Shown one piece after another: positions 13,673 to 29,095 of a stretch of 64,000 nt of DNA. The first letter of the stretch is position 1. Every line of letters starts with the position of its first letter. This DNA comes from Auanema rhodensis (Eukaryota > Nematoda > Chromadorea > Rhabditida > Rhabditidae), in the NCBI GenBank assembly GCA_964057225.1, contig OZ059896.1, positions 5,146,001 through 5,210,000 of the forward strand. The letters are read 5' to 3'. The position numbers were made by a program, and so were the translations under genes. Under the pieces are notes generated by a model, which was not told the origin of the DNA, did not search any database, and worked only from the letters and a program-made list of their open reading frames with translations.

Positions 13673-15830
13673 ATAAAAATTTGTTTTTAAACTAATATGG
13701 ACATGGGGAATCTAATTTTGAAAACCGCATCTCTTTATCTTTCACGTGAAGCGAGTTACATACCTAGTGCACATCACGTGTACATTTAATTAGCATAAAT
13801 TAAAGTTCACGTAAATTTCAAAATCATGGTTACCATGCACCAATATCAATAAAAATTTGTTTTTAAACTAATATGGACATGGGGAATCTAATTTTGAAAA
13901 CCGCATCTCTTTATCTTTCACGTGAAGCGAGTTACATACCTAGTGCACATCACGTGTACATTTAATTAGCATAAATTAAAGTTCACGTAAATTTCAAAGT
14001 CATGGTTACCATGCACCAATATCAATAAAAATTTGTTTTTAAACTAATATGGACATGGGGAATCTACTTTTGAAAACCGCATCTCTTTATCTTTCACGTG
14101 AAGCGAGTTACATACCTAGTGCACATCACGTGTACATTTAATTAGCATAAATTAAAGTTCACGTAAATTTCAAAGTCATGGTTACCATGAACCAATATCA
14201 ATAAAAATTTGTTTTTAAACTAATATGGACATGGGGAATCTAATTTTGAAAACCGCATCTCTTTATCTTTCACGTGAAGCGAGTTACATACCAAGTGCAC
14301 ATCACGTGTACATTTAATTAGCATAAATTAAAGTTCACGTAAATTTCAAAGTCATGGTTACCATGAACCAATATCAATAAAAATTTGTTTTTGAACTAAT
14401 ATGGACATGGGGAATCTAATTTTGAAAACCGCATCTTTTTATCTTTCACGTGAAGCGAGTTACATACCTAGTGCACATCACGTGTACATTTAATTAGCAT
14501 AAATTAAAGTTCACGTAAATTTCAAAGTCATGGTTACCATGCACCAATATCAATAAAAATTTGTTTTTAAACTAATATGGACATGGGGAATCTAATTTTG
14601 AAAACCGCATCTCTTTATCTTTCACGTGAAGCGAGTTACATACCTAGTGCACATCACGTGTACATTTAATTAGCATAAATGAAAGTTCACGTAAATTTCA
14701 AAGTCATGGTTACCATGAACCAATATCAATAAAAATTTGTTTTTAAACTAATATGGACATGGGGAATCTAATTTTGAAAACCGCATCTCTTTATCTTTCA
14801 CGTGAAGCGAGTTACATACCTAGTGCACATCACGTGTACATTTAATTAGCATAAATTAAAGTTCACGTAAATTTCAAAGACATGGTTACCATGAACCAAT
14901 ATCAATAAAAATTTGTTTTAAACTAATATGGACATGGGGAATCTAATTTTGAAAACCTCATCTCTTTATCTTTCACGTGAAGCGAGTTACATACCTAGTG
15001 CACATCACGTGTACATTTAATTAGCATAAATTAAAGTTCACGTAAATTTCAAAGTCATGGTTACCATGCACCAATATCAATACAAATTTGTTTTTAAACT
15101 AATATGGACATGGGGAATTTAATTTTGAAAACCGTATCTCTTTATCTTTCACGTGAAGCGAGTTACATACCTAGTGCACATCACGTGTACATTTAATTAG
15201 CATAAATTAAAGTTCACGTAAATTTCAAAGTCATGGTTACCATGAACCAATATCACAAAAAATTTGTTTTTAAACTAATATGGACATGAGGAATCTAATT
15301 TTGAAAACCGCATCTCTTTATCTTTCACGTGAAGCGAGTTACATACCTAGTGCACATCACGTGTACATTTAATTAGCATAAATTAAAGTTCACGTAAATT
15401 TCAAAGTCATGGTTACCATGAACCAATATCAATTAAAATTTGTTTTTAGACTAATATGGACATGGGGAATCTAATTTTGAAAACCGCATCTCTTAATCTT
15501 TCACGTGAAGCGAGTTACATATAAAGTGCACATCACGTGTACATTTAATTAGCATAAATTAAAGTTCACGTAAATTTCAAAGTCATGGTTACCATGCACC
15601 AATATCAATAAAAATTTGTTTTTAAACTAATATGGACATGGGGAATCTAATTTTGAAAACCGTATCTCTTTATCTTTCACGTGAAGCGAGTTACATACCT
15701 AGTGCACATCACGTGTACATTTAATTAGCATAAATTAAAGTTCACGTAAATTTCAAAGTCATGGTTACCATGAACCAATATCAATAAAAATTTGTTTTTA
15801 TACTAATATGGACATGAGGAATCTAATTTT
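13673..15830. repeat. Divergent satellite subfamily block between two array zones
   Basis: Monomers here share two changes that are rare elsewhere: ACCTAGTGC in place of ACCAAGTGC (near 13764, 13940, 14116, 14468, 14644, 14820, 14995, 15171, 15347 and 15700) and TTTTTAAACT in place of TTTTTAGACT. They also hold more private substitutions than neighbouring monomers. The only net indel of the whole array lies here: four T instead of five at about 14915-14920, making that monomer 175 bp. Left of the block, GTTAGC and CAAGTG subtypes are frequent. Right of it, ATAAAGTGC, AGATTA and TTTTTCACG subtypes dominate. The block therefore marks a boundary between two independently homogenised zones. Confidence 0.8.
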
Positions 15831-18800
15831 GGAAACCACATCTCTTTATCTTTCACGTGAAGCGAGTTACATACCAAGTGCACATCACGTGTACATTTAA
15901 TTAGCATAAATTAAAGTTCACGTAAATTTCAAAGTCATGGTTACCATGCACCAATATCAATAAAAATTGGTTTTTAGACTAATATGGACATGGGGAATCT
16001 AATTTTGAAAACCGCATCTCTTTATCTTTCACGTGAAGCGAGTTACATACCAAGTGCACATCACGTGTACATTTAATTAGCATAAATTAAAGTTCACGTA
16101 AATTTCAAAGTCATGGTTACCATGAACCAATATCAATAAAAATTTGTTTTTAGACTAATATGGACATGGGGAATCTAATTTTGGAAACCGCATCTCTTTA
16201 TTTTTCACGTGAAGCGAGTTACATACCAAGTGCACATCACGTGTACATTTAATTAGCATAAATTAAAGTTCACGTAAATTTCAAAGTCATGGTTACCATG
16301 CACCAATATCAATAAAAATTTGTTTTTAGACTAATATGGACATGGGGAATCTAATTTTGAAAATCGCATCTCTTTATCTTTCACGTGAAGCGAGTTACAT
16401 ACCAAGTGCACATCACGTGTACATTTAATTAGCATAAATTAAAGTTCACGTAAATTTCAAAGTCATGGTTACCATGAACCAATATCAATAAAAATTTGTT
16501 TTTAGACTAATATGCACATGGGGAATCTAATTTTGAAAACCGCATCTCTTTATCTTTCACGTGAAGCGAGTTACATACCGAGTGCACATCACGTGTACAT
16601 TTAATTAGCATAAATTAAAGTTCACGTAAATTTCAAAGTCATGGTTACCATGAACCAATATCAATAAAAATTTGTTTTTAGACTAATATGGACATGGGGA
16701 ATCTAATTTTGGAAACCGCATCTCTTTATTTTTCACGTGAAGCGAGTTACATACCAAGTGCACATCACGTGTACATTTAATTAGCATAAATTAAAGTTCA
16801 CGTAAATTTCAAAGTCATGGTTACCATGCACCAATATCAATAAAAATTTGTTTTTAGACTAATATGGACATGGGGAATCTAATTTTGAAAATCGCATCTC
16901 TTTATCTTTCACGTGAAGCGAGTTACATACCAAGATCACATCACGTGTACATTTAATTAGCATAAATTAAAGTTCACGTAAATTCCAAAGTCATGGTTAC
17001 CATGAACCAATATCAATAAAAATTTGTTTTTAGACTAATATGGACATGGGGAATCTAATTTTGAAAATCGCATCTCTTTATCTTTCACGTGAAGCGAGTT
17101 ACATATAAAGTGCACATCACGTGTACATTTAATTAGCATAAATTAAAGTTCACGTAAATTTCAAAGTCATGGTTACCATGCACCAATATTAATAAAAATT
17201 TGTTTTTAGATTAATATGGACATGGGGAATCTAATTTTGAAAACCGCATCTCTTTATCTTTCACGTGAAGCGAGTTACATACCAAGTGCACATCACGTGT
17301 ACACTTAATTAGCATAAATTAAAGTTCACGTAAATTTCAAAGTCATGGTTACCATGCACCAATATCAATAAAAATTGGTTTTTAGACTAATATGGACATG
17401 GGGAATCTAATTTTGAAAACCGCATCTCTTTATCTTTCACGTGAAGCGAGTTACATACCAAGTGCACATCACGTGTACATTTAATTAGCATAAATTAAAG
17501 TTCACGTAAATTTCAAAGTCATGGTTACCATGAACCAATATCAATAAAAATTTGTTTTTAGACTAATATGGACATGGGGAATCTAATTTTGAAAATCGCA
17601 TCTCTTTATCTTTCACGTGAAGCGAGTTACATACCAAGTGCACATCACGTGTACATTTAATTAGCATAAATTAAAGTTCACGTAAATTTCAAAGTCATGG
17701 TTACCATGCACCAATATTAATAAAAATTTGTTTTTAGATTAATAAGGACATGGGGAATCTAATTTTGAAAACCGCATCTCTTTATCTTTCACGTGAAGCG
17801 AGTTACATACCAAGTGCACATCACGTGTACATTTAATTAGCATAAATTAAAGTTCACGTAAATTTCAAAGTCATGGTTACCATGCACCAATATCAATAAA
17901 AATTCGTTTTTAGACTAATTTGGACATGAGGAATCTAATTTTGAAAACCGCATCTCTTTATCTTTCACGTGAAGCGAGTTACATACCGAGTGCACATCAC
18001 GTGTACATTTAATTAGCATAAATTAAAGTTCACGTAAATTTCAAAGTCATGGTTACCATGAACCAATATCAATAAAAATTTGTTTTTAGACTAATATGGA
18101 CATGGGGAATCTAATTTTGAAAATCGCATCTCTTTATCTTTCACGTGAAGCGAGTTACATACCAAGTGCACATCACGTGTACATTTAATTAGCATAAATT
18201 AAAGTTCACGTAAATTTCAAAGTCATGGTTACCATGAACCAATATCAATAAAAATTTGTTTTTAGACTAATATGGAAATGGGGAATCTAATTTTGAAAAT
18301 CGCATCTCTTTATCTTTCACGTGAAGCGAGTTACATATAAAGTGCACATCACGTGTACATTTAATTAGCATAAATTAAAGTTCACGTAAATTTCAAAGTC
18401 ATGGTTACCATGCACCAATATTAATAAAAATTTGTTTTTAGATTAATATGGACATGGGGAATCTAATTTTGAAAACCGCATCTCTTTATCTTTCACGTGA
18501 AGCGAGTTACATACCAAGTGCACATCACGTGTACATTTAATTAGCATAAATTAAAGTTCACGTAAATTTCAAAGTCATGGTTACCATGCACCAATATCAA
18601 TAAAAATTCGTTTTTAGACTAATTTGGACATGGGGAATCTAATTTTGAAAACCGCATCTCTTTATCTTTCACGTGAAGCGAGTTACATACCGAGTGCACA
18701 TCACGTGTACATTTAATTAGCATAAATTAAAGTTCACGTAAATTTCAAAGTCATGGTTACCATGAACCAATATCAATAAAAATTTGTTTTTAGACTAATA

Positions 18801-21800
18801 TGGACATGGGGAATCTAATTTTGGAAACCGCATCTCTTTATTTTTCACGTGAAGCGAGTTACATACCAAGTGCACATCACGTGTACATTTAATTAGCATA
18901 AATTAAAGTTCACGTAAATTTCAAAGTCATGGTTACCATGCACCAATATCAATAAAAATTTGTTTTTAGACTAATATGGACATGGGGAATCTAATTTTGA
19001 AAATCGCATCTCTTTATCTTTCACGTGAAGCGAGTTACATACCAAGTGCACATCACGTGTACATTTAATTAGCATAAATTAAAGTTCACGTAAATTTCAA
19101 AGTCATGGTTACCATGAACCAATATCAATAAAAATTTGTTTTTAGACTAATATGGACATGGGGAATCTAATTTTGGAAACTGCATCTCTTTATTTTTCAC
19201 GTGAAGCGAGTTACATATAAAGTGCACATCACGTGTACATTTAATTAGCATAAATTAAAGTTCACGTAAATTTCAAAGTCATGGTTACCATGCACCAATA
19301 TTAATAAAAATTTGTTTTTAGATTAATATGGACATGGGGAATCTAATTTTGAAAACCGCATCTCTTTATCTTTCACGTGAAGCGAGTTACATACCAAGTG
19401 CACATCACGTGTACACTTAATTAGCATAAATTAAAGTTCACGTAAATTTCAAAGTCATGGTTACCATGCACCAATATCAATAAAAATTGGTTTTTAGACT
19501 AATATGGACATGGGGAATCTAATTTTGAAAACCGCATCTCTTTATCTTTCACGTGAAGCGAGTTACATACCAAGTGCACATCACGTGTACATTTAATTAG
19601 CATAAATTAAAGTTCACGTAAATTTCAAAGTCATGGTTACCATGAACCAATATCAATAAAAATTTGTTTTTAGACTAATATGGACATGGGGAATCTAATT
19701 TTGGAAACTGCATCTCTTTATTTTTCACGTGAAGCGAGTTACATATAAAGTGCACATCACGTGTACATTTAATTAGCATAAATTAAAGTTCACGTAAATT
19801 TCAAAGTCATGGTTACCATGCACCAATATTAATAAAAATTTGTTTTTAGATTAATATGGACATGGGGAATCTAATTTTGAAAACCGCATCTCTTTATCTT
19901 TCACGTGAAGCGAGTTACATACCAAGTGCACATCACGTGTACACTTAATTAGCATAAATTAAAGTTCACGTAAATTTCAAAGTCATGGTTACCATGCACC
20001 AATATCAATAAAAATTGGTTTTTAGACTAATATGGACATGGGGAATCTAATTTTGAAAACCGCATCTCTTTATCTTTCACGTGAAGCGAGTTACATACCA
20101 AGTGCACATCACGTGTACATTTAATTAGCATAAATTAAAGTTCACGTAAATTTCAAAGTCATGGTTACCATGAACCAATATCAATAAAAATTTGTTTTTA
20201 GACTAATATGGACATGGGGAATCTAATTTTGAAAACCGCATCTCTTTATCTTTCACGTGAAGCGAGTTACATATAAAGTGCACATCACGTGTACATTTAA
20301 TTAGCATAAATTAAAGTTCACGTAAATTTCAAAGTCATGGTTACCATGCACCAATATTAATAAAAATTTGTTTTTAGATTAATATGGACATGGGGAATCT
20401 AATTTTGGAAACCGCATCTCTTTATTTTTCACGTGAAGCGAGTTACATACCAAGTGCACATCACGTGTACATTTAATTAGCATAAATTAAAGTTCACGTA
20501 AATTTCAAAGTCATGGTTACCATGCACCAATATCAATAAAAATTTGTTTTTAGACTAATATGGACATGGGGAATCTAATTTTGAAAATCGCATCTCTTTA
20601 TCTTTCACGTGAAGCGAGTTACATACCAAGTGCACATCACGTGTACATTTAATTAGCATAAATTAAAGTTCACGTAAATTTCAAAGTCATGGTTACCATG
20701 AACCAATATCAATAAAAATTTGTTTTTAGACTAATATGGACATGGGGAATCTAATTTTGAAAATCGCATCTCTTTATCTTTCACGTGAAGCGAGTTACAT
20801 ATAAAGTGCACATCACGTGTACATTTAATTAGCATAAATTAAAGTTCACGTAAATTTCAAAGTCATGGTTACCATGCACCAATATTAATAAAAATTTGTT
20901 TTTAGACTAATATGGACATGGGGAATCTAATTTTGAAAACCGCATCTCTTTATCTTTCACGTGAAGCGAGTTACATACCAAGTGCACATCACGTGTACAT
21001 TTAATTAGCATAAATTAAAGTTCACGTAAATTTCAAAGTCATGGTTACCATGCACCAATATTAATAAAAATTTGTTTTTAGATTAATATGGACATGGGGA
21101 ATCTAATTTTGAAAACCGCATCTCTTTATCTTTCACGTGAAGCGAGTTACATACCGAGTGCACATCACGTGTACATTTAATTAGCATAAATTAAAGTTCA
21201 CGTAAATTTCAAAGTCATGGTTACCATGAACCAATATCAATAAAAATTTGTTTTTAGACTAATATGGACATGGGGAATCTAATTTTGAAAATCGCATCTC
21301 TTTATCTTTCACGTGAAGCGAGTTACATACCAAGTGCACATCACGTGTACATTTAATTAGCATAAATTAAAGTTCACGTAAATTTCAAAGTCATGGTTAC
21401 CATGCACCAATATCAATAAAAATTTGTTTTTAGACTAATATGGACATGGGGAATCTAATTTTGAAAATCGCATCTCTTTATCTTTCACGTGAAGCGAGTT
21501 ACATACCAAGTGCACATCACGTGTACATTTAATTAGCATAAATTAAAGTTCACGTAAATTTCAAAGTCATGGTTACCATGAACCAATATCAATAAAAATT
21601 TGTTTTTAGACTAATATGGACATGGGGAATCTAATTTTGGAAACTGCATCTCTTTATTTTTCACGTGAAGCGAGTTACATATAAAGTGCACATCACGTGT
21701 ACATTTAATTAGCATAAATTAAAGTTCACGTAAATTTCAAAGTCATGGTTACCATGCACCAATATTAATAAAAATTTGTTTTTAGATTAATATGGACATG

Positions 21801-24800
21801 GGGAATCTAATTTTGAAAACCGCATCTCTTTATCTTTCACGTGAAGCGAGTTACATACCAAGTGCACATCACGTGTACACTTAATTAGCATAAATTAAAG
21901 TTCACGTAAATTTCAAAGTCATGGTTACCATGCACCAATATCAATAAAAATTGGTTTTTAGACTAATATGGACATGGGGAATCTAATTTTGAAAACCGCA
22001 TCTCTTTATCTTTCACGTGAAGCGAGTTACATACCAAGTGCACATCACGTGTACATTTAATTAGCATAAATTAAAGTTCACGTAAATTTCAAAGTCATGG
22101 TTACCATGAACCAATATCAATAAAAATTTGTTTTTAGACTAATATGGACATGGGGAATCTAATTTTGGAAACTGCATCTCTTTATTTTTCACGTGAAGCG
22201 AGTTACATATAAAGTGCACATCACGTGTACATTTAATTAGCATAAATTAAAGTTCACGTAAATTTCAAAGTCATGGTTACCATGCACCAATATTAATAAA
22301 AATTTGTTTTTAGATTAATATGGACATGGGGAATCTAATTTTGAAAACCGCATCTCTTTATCTTTCACGTGAAGCGAGTTACATACCAAGTGCACATCAC
22401 GTGTACACTTAATTAGCATAAATTAAAGTTCACGTAAATTTCAAAGTCATGGTTACCATGCACCAATATCAATAAAAATTGGTTTTTAGACTAATATGGA
22501 CATGGGGAATCTAATTTTGAAAACCGCATCTCTTTATCTTTCACGTGAAGCGAGTTACATACCAAGTGCACATCACGTGTACATTTAATTAGCATAAATT
22601 AAAGTTCACGTAAATTTCAAAGTCATGGTTACCATGAACCAATATCAATAAAAATTTGTTTTTAGACTAATATGGACATGGGGAATCTTATTTTGAAAAC
22701 CGCATCTCTTTATCTTTCACGTGAAGCGAGTTACATATAAAGTGCACATCACGTGTACATTTAATTAGCATAAATTAAAGTTCACGTAAATTTCAAAGTC
22801 ATGGTTACCATGCACCAATATTAATAAAAATTTGTTTTTAGATTAATATGGACATGGGGAATCTAATTTTGGAAACCGCATCTCTTTATTTTTCACGTGA
22901 AGCGAGTTACATACCAAGTGCACATCACGTGTACATTTAATTAGCATAAATTAAAGTTCACGTAAATTTCAAAGTCATGGTTACCATGCACCAATATCAA
23001 TAAAAATTTGTTTTTAGACTAATATGGACATGGGGAATCTAATTTTGAAAATCGCATCTCTTTATCTTTCACGTGAAGCGAGTTACATACCAAGTGCACA
23101 TCACGTGTACATTTAATTAGCATAAATTAAAGTTCACGTAAATTTCAAAGTCATGGTTACCATGAACCAATATCAATAAAAATTTGTTTTTAGACTAATA
23201 TGGACATGGGGAATCTAATTTTGAAAATCGCATCTCTTTATCTTTCACGTGAAGCGAGTTACATATAAAGTGCACATCACGTGTACATTTAATTAGCATA
23301 AATTAAAGTTCACGTAAATTTCAAAGTCATGGTTACCATGCACCAATATTAATAAAAATTTGTTTTTAGACTAATATGGACATGGGGAATCTAATTTTGA
23401 AAACCGCATCTCTTTATCTTTCACGTGAAGCGAGTTACATACCAAGTGCACATCACGTGTACATTTAATTAGCATAAATTAAAGTTCACGTAAATTTCAA
23501 AGTCATGGTTACCATGCACCAATATTAATAAAAATTTGTTTTTAGATTAATATGGACATGGGGAATCTAATTTTGAAAACCGCATCTCTTTATCTTTCAC
23601 GTGAAGCGAGTTACATACCAAGTGCACATCACGTGTACATTTAATTAGCATAAATTAAAGTTCACGTAAATTTCAAAGTCATGGTTACCATGCACCAATA
23701 TCAATAAAAATTCGTTTTTAGACTAATTTGGACATGGGGAATCTAATTTTGAAAACCGCATCTCTTTATCTTTCACGTGAAGCGAGTTACATACCGAGTG
23801 CACATCACGTGTACATTTAATTAGCATAAATTAAAGTTCACGTAAATTTCAAAGTCATGGTTACCATGAACCAATATCAATAAAAATTTGTTTTTAGACT
23901 AATATGGACATGGGGAATCTAATTTTGGAAACCGCATCTCTTTATTTTTCACGTGAAGCGAGTTACATACCAAGTGCACATCACGTGTACATTTAATTAG
24001 CATAAATTAAAGTTCACGTAAATTTCAAAGTCATGGTTACCATGAACCAATATCAATAAAAATTTGTTTTTAGACTAATATGGACATGGGGAATCTAATT
24101 TTGAAAATCGCATCTCTTTATCTTTCACGTGAAGCGAGTTACATATAAAGTGCACATCACGTGTACATTTAATTAGCATAAATTAAAGTTCACGTAAATT
24201 TCAAAGTCATGGTTACCATGCACCAATATTAATAAAAATTTGTTTTTAGATTAATATGGACATGGGGAATCTAATTTTGGAAACCGCATCTCTTTATTTT
24301 TCACGTGAAGCGAGTTACATACCAAGTGCACATCACGTGTACATTTAATTAGCATAAATTAAAGTTCACGTAAATTTCAAAGTCATGGTTACCATGAACC
24401 AATATCAATAAAAATTTGTTTTTAGACTAATATGGACATGGGGAATCTAATTTTGAAAATCGCATCTCTTTATCTTTCACGTGAAGCGAGTTACATATAA
24501 AGTGCACATCACGTGTACATTTAATTAGCATAAATTAAAGTTCACGTAAATTTCAAAGTCATGGTTACCATGCACCAATATTAATAAAAATTTGTTTTTA
24601 TATTAATATGGACATGGGGAATCTAATTTTGAAAACCGCATCTCTTTATCTTTCACGTGAAGCGAGTTACATACCAAGTGCACATCACGTGTACACTTAA
24701 TTAGCATAAATTAAAGTTCACGTAAATTTCAAAGTCATGGTTACCATGAACCAATATCAATAAAAATTTGTTTTTAGACTAATATGGACATGGGGAATCT

Positions 24801-26103
24801 AATTTTGGAAACTGCATCTCTTTATTTTTCACGTGAAGCGAGTTACATATAAAGTGCACATCACGTGTACATTTAATTAGCATAAATTAAAGTTCACGTA
24901 AATTTCAAAGTCATGGTTACCATGCACCAATATTAATAAAAATTTGTTTTTAGATTAATATGGACATGGGGAATCTAATTTTGAAAACCGCATCTCTTTA
25001 TCTTTCACGTGAAGCGAGTTACATACCAAGTGCACATCACGTGTACACTTAATTAGCATAAATTAAAGTTCACGTAAATTTCAAAGTCATGGTTACCATG
25101 CACCAATATCAATAAAAATTGGTTTTTAGACTAATATGGACATGGGGAATCTAATTTTGAAAACCGCATCTCTTTATCTTTCACGTGAAGCGAGTTACAT
25201 ACCAAGTGCACATCACGTGTACATTTAATTAGCATAAATTAAAGTTCACGTAAATTTCAAAGTCATGGTTACCATGAACCAATATCAATAAAAATTTGTT
25301 TTTAGACTAATATGGACATGGGGAATCTAATTTTGAAAACCGCATCTCTTTATCTTTCACGTGAAGCGAGTTACATATAAAGTGCACATCACGTGTACAT
25401 TTAATTAGCATAAATTAAAGTTCACGTAAATTTCAAAGTCATGGTTACCATGCACCAATATTAATAAAAATTTGTTTTTAGATTAATATGGACATGGGGA
25501 ATCTAATTTTGGAAACCGCATCTCTTTATTTTTCACGTGAAGCGAGTTACATACCAAGTGCACATCACGTGTACATTTAATTAGCATAAATTAAAGTTCA
25601 CGTAAATTTCAAAGTCATGGTTACCATGCACCAATATCAATAAAAATTTGTTTTTAGACTAATATGGACATGGGGAATCTAATTTTGAAAATCGCATCTC
25701 TTTATCTTTCACGTGAAGCGAGTTACATACCAAGTGCACATCACGTGTACATTTAATTAGCATAAATTAAAGTTCACGTAAATTTCAAAGTCATGGTTAC
25801 CATGAACCAATATCAATAAAAATTTGTTTTTAGACTAATATGGACATGGGGAATCTAATTTTGAAAATCGCATCTCTTTATCTTTCACGTGAAGCGAGTT
25901 ACATATAAAGTGCACATCACGTGTACATTTAATTAGCATAAATTAAAGTTCACGTAAATTTCAAAGTCATGGTTACCATGCACCAATATTAATAAAAATT
26001 TGTTTTTAGACTAATATGGACATGGGGAATCTAATTTTGAAAACCGCATCTCTTTATCTTTCACGTGAAGCGAGTTACATACCAAGTGCACATCACGTGT
26101 ACA

Positions 26104-29095
26104 TTTAATTAGCATAAATTAAAGTTCACGTAAATTTCAAAGTCATGGTTACCATGCACCAATATTAATAAAAATTTGTTTTTAGATTAATATGGACATG
26201 GGGAATCTAATTTTGAAAACCGCATCTCTTTATCTTTCACGTGAAGCGAGTTACATACCAAGTGCACATCACGTGTACATTTAATTAGCATAAATTAAAG
26301 TTCACGTAAATTTCAAAGTCATGGTTACCATGCACCAATATCAATAAAAATTCGTTTTTAGACTAATTTGGACATGGGGAATCTAATTTTGAAAACCGCA
26401 TCTCTTTATCTTTCACGTGAAGCGAGTTACATACCGAGTGCACATCACGTGTACATTTAATTAGCATAAATTAAAGTTCACGTAAATTTCAAAGTCATGG
26501 TTACCATGAACCAATATCAATAAAAATTTGTTTTTAGACTAATATGGACATGGGGAATCTAATTTTGGAAACCGCATCTCTTTATTTTTCACGTGAAGCG
26601 AGTTACATACCAAGTGCACATCACGTGTACATTTAATTAGCATAAATTAAAGTTCACGTAAATTTCAAAGTCATGGTTACCATGAACCAATATCAATAAA
26701 AATTTGTTTTTAGACTAATATGGACATGGGGAATCTAATTTTGAAAATCGCATCTCTTTATCTTTCACGTGAAGCGAGTTACATATAAAGTGCACATCAC
26801 GTGTACATTTAATTAGCATAAATTAAAGTTCACGTAAATTTCAAAGTCATGGTTACCATGCACCAATATTAATAAAAATTTGTTTTTAGATTAATATGGA
26901 CATGGGGAATCTAATTTTGGAAACCGCATCTCTTTATTTTTCACGTGAAGCGAGTTACATACCAAGTGCACATCACGTGTACATTTAATTAGCATAAATT
27001 AAAGTTCACGTAAATTTCAAAGTCATGGTTACCATGCACCAATATCAATAAAAATTGGTTTTTAGACTAATATGGACATGGGGAATCTAATTTTGAAAAT
27101 CGCATCTCTTTATCTTTCACGTGAAGCGAGTTACATATAAAGTGCACATCACGTGTACATTTAATTAGCATAAATTAAAGTTCACGTAAATTTCAAAGTC
27201 ATGGTTACCATGCACCAATATTAATAAAAATTTGTTTTTATATTAATATGGACATGGGGAATCTAATTTTGAAAACCGCATCTCTTTATCTTTCACGTGA
27301 AGCGAGTTACATACCAAGTGCACATCACGTGTACACTTAATTAGCATAAATTAAAGTTCACGTAAATTTCAAAGTCATGGTTACCATGCACCAATATCAA
27401 TAAAAATTGGTTTTTAGACTAATATGGACATGGGGAATCTAATTTTGAAAACCGCATCTCTTTATCTTTCACGTGAAGCGAGTTACATACCAAGTGCACA
27501 TCACGTGTACATTTAATTAGCATAAATTAAAGTTCACGTAAATTTCAAAGTCATGGTTACCATGCACCAATATTAATAAAAATTTGTTTTTAGATTAATA
27601 TGGACATGGGGAATCTAATTTTGAAAACCGCATCTCTTTATCTTTCACGTGAAGCGAGTTACATACCAAGTGCACATCACGTGTACACTTAATTAGCATA
27701 AATTAAAGTTCACGTAAATTTCAAAGTCATGGTTACCATGCACCAATATCAATAAAAATTTGTTTTTAGACTAATTTGGACATGGGGAATCTAATTTTGA
27801 AAACCGCATCTCTTTATCTTTCACGTGAAGCGAGTTACATACCAAGTGCACATCACGTGTACATTTAATTAGCATAAATTAAAGTTCACATAAATTTCAA
27901 AGTCATGGTTACCATGAACCAATATCAATAAAAATTTGTTTTAAGACTAATATGGACATGGGGAATCTAATTTTGGAAACCGCATCTCTTTATTTTTCAC
28001 GTGAAGCGAGTTACATACCAAGTGCACATCACGTGTACATTTAATTAGCATAAATTAAAGTTCACGTAAATTTCAAAGTCATGGTTACCATGCACCAATA
28101 TCAATAAAAATTTGTTTTTAGACTAATATGGACATGGGGAATCTAATTTTGAAAATCGCATCTCTTTATCTTTCACGTGAAGCGAGTTACATACCAAGTG
28201 CACATCACGTGTACATTTAATTAGCATAAATTAAAGTTCACGTAAATTTCAAAGTCATGGTTACCATGCACCAATATCAATAAAAATTTGTTTTTAGACT
28301 AATATGGACATGGGGAATCTAATTTTGAAAATCGCATCTCTTTATCTTTCACGTGAAGCGAGTTACATACCAAGTGCACATCACGTGTACATTTAATTAG
28401 CATAAATTAATGTTCACGTAAATTTCAAAGTCATGGTTACCATGAACCAATATCAATAAAAATTTGTTTTTAGACTAATATGGACATGGGGAATCTAATT
28501 TTGAAAACCGCATCTCTTTATCTTTCACGTGAAGCGAGTTACATATAAAGTGCACATCACGTGTACACTTAATTAGCATAAATTAAAGTTCACGTAAATT
28601 TCAAAGTCATGGTTACCATGCACCAATATCAATAAAAATTGGTTTTTAGACTAATATGGACATGGGGAATCTAATTTTGAAAACCGCATCTCTTTATCTT
28701 TCACGTGAAGCGAGTTACATACCAAGTGCACATCACGTGTACATTTAATTAGCATAAATTAAAGTTCACGTAAATTTCAAAGTCATGGTTACCATGCACC
28801 AATATTAATAAAAATTTGTTTTTAGATTAATATGGACATGGGGAATCTAATTTTGAAAACCGCATCTCTTTATCTTTCACGTGAAGCGAGTTACATACCA
28901 AGTGCACATCACGTGTACACTTAATTAGCATAAATTAAAGTTCACGTAAATTTCAAAGTCATGGTTACCATGCACCAATATCAATAAAAATTTGTTTTTA
29001 GACTAATTTGGACATGGGGAATCTAATTTTGAAAACCGCATCTCTTTATCTTTCACGTGAAGCGAGTTACATACCAAGTGCACATCACGTGTACA
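26104..29095. repeat. Higher-order repeat copy M1, 17 monomers, 2992 bp
   Basis: Rare variants in this segment recur 2992 bp to the right: TTCGTT at 26353 and 29345, TTGG at 27057 and 30049, TATATTA at 27241 and 30233, TTTTAAGACT at 27943 and 30935, and AATGTT at 28411 and 31403. The correspondence breaks where 29095 (TACACTT) is compared with 26103 and with 32087 (both TACATTT). This is consistent with a direct tandem duplication whose unit is exactly 17 monomers. End points are uncertain by up to about one monomer. Confidence 0.85.

Noticed and set aside
27943-27943. TTTTAAGACT as an indel in the T tract
   Set aside because: Length is unchanged compared with TTTTTAGACT; it is a substitution and serves only as a repeat-block marker.
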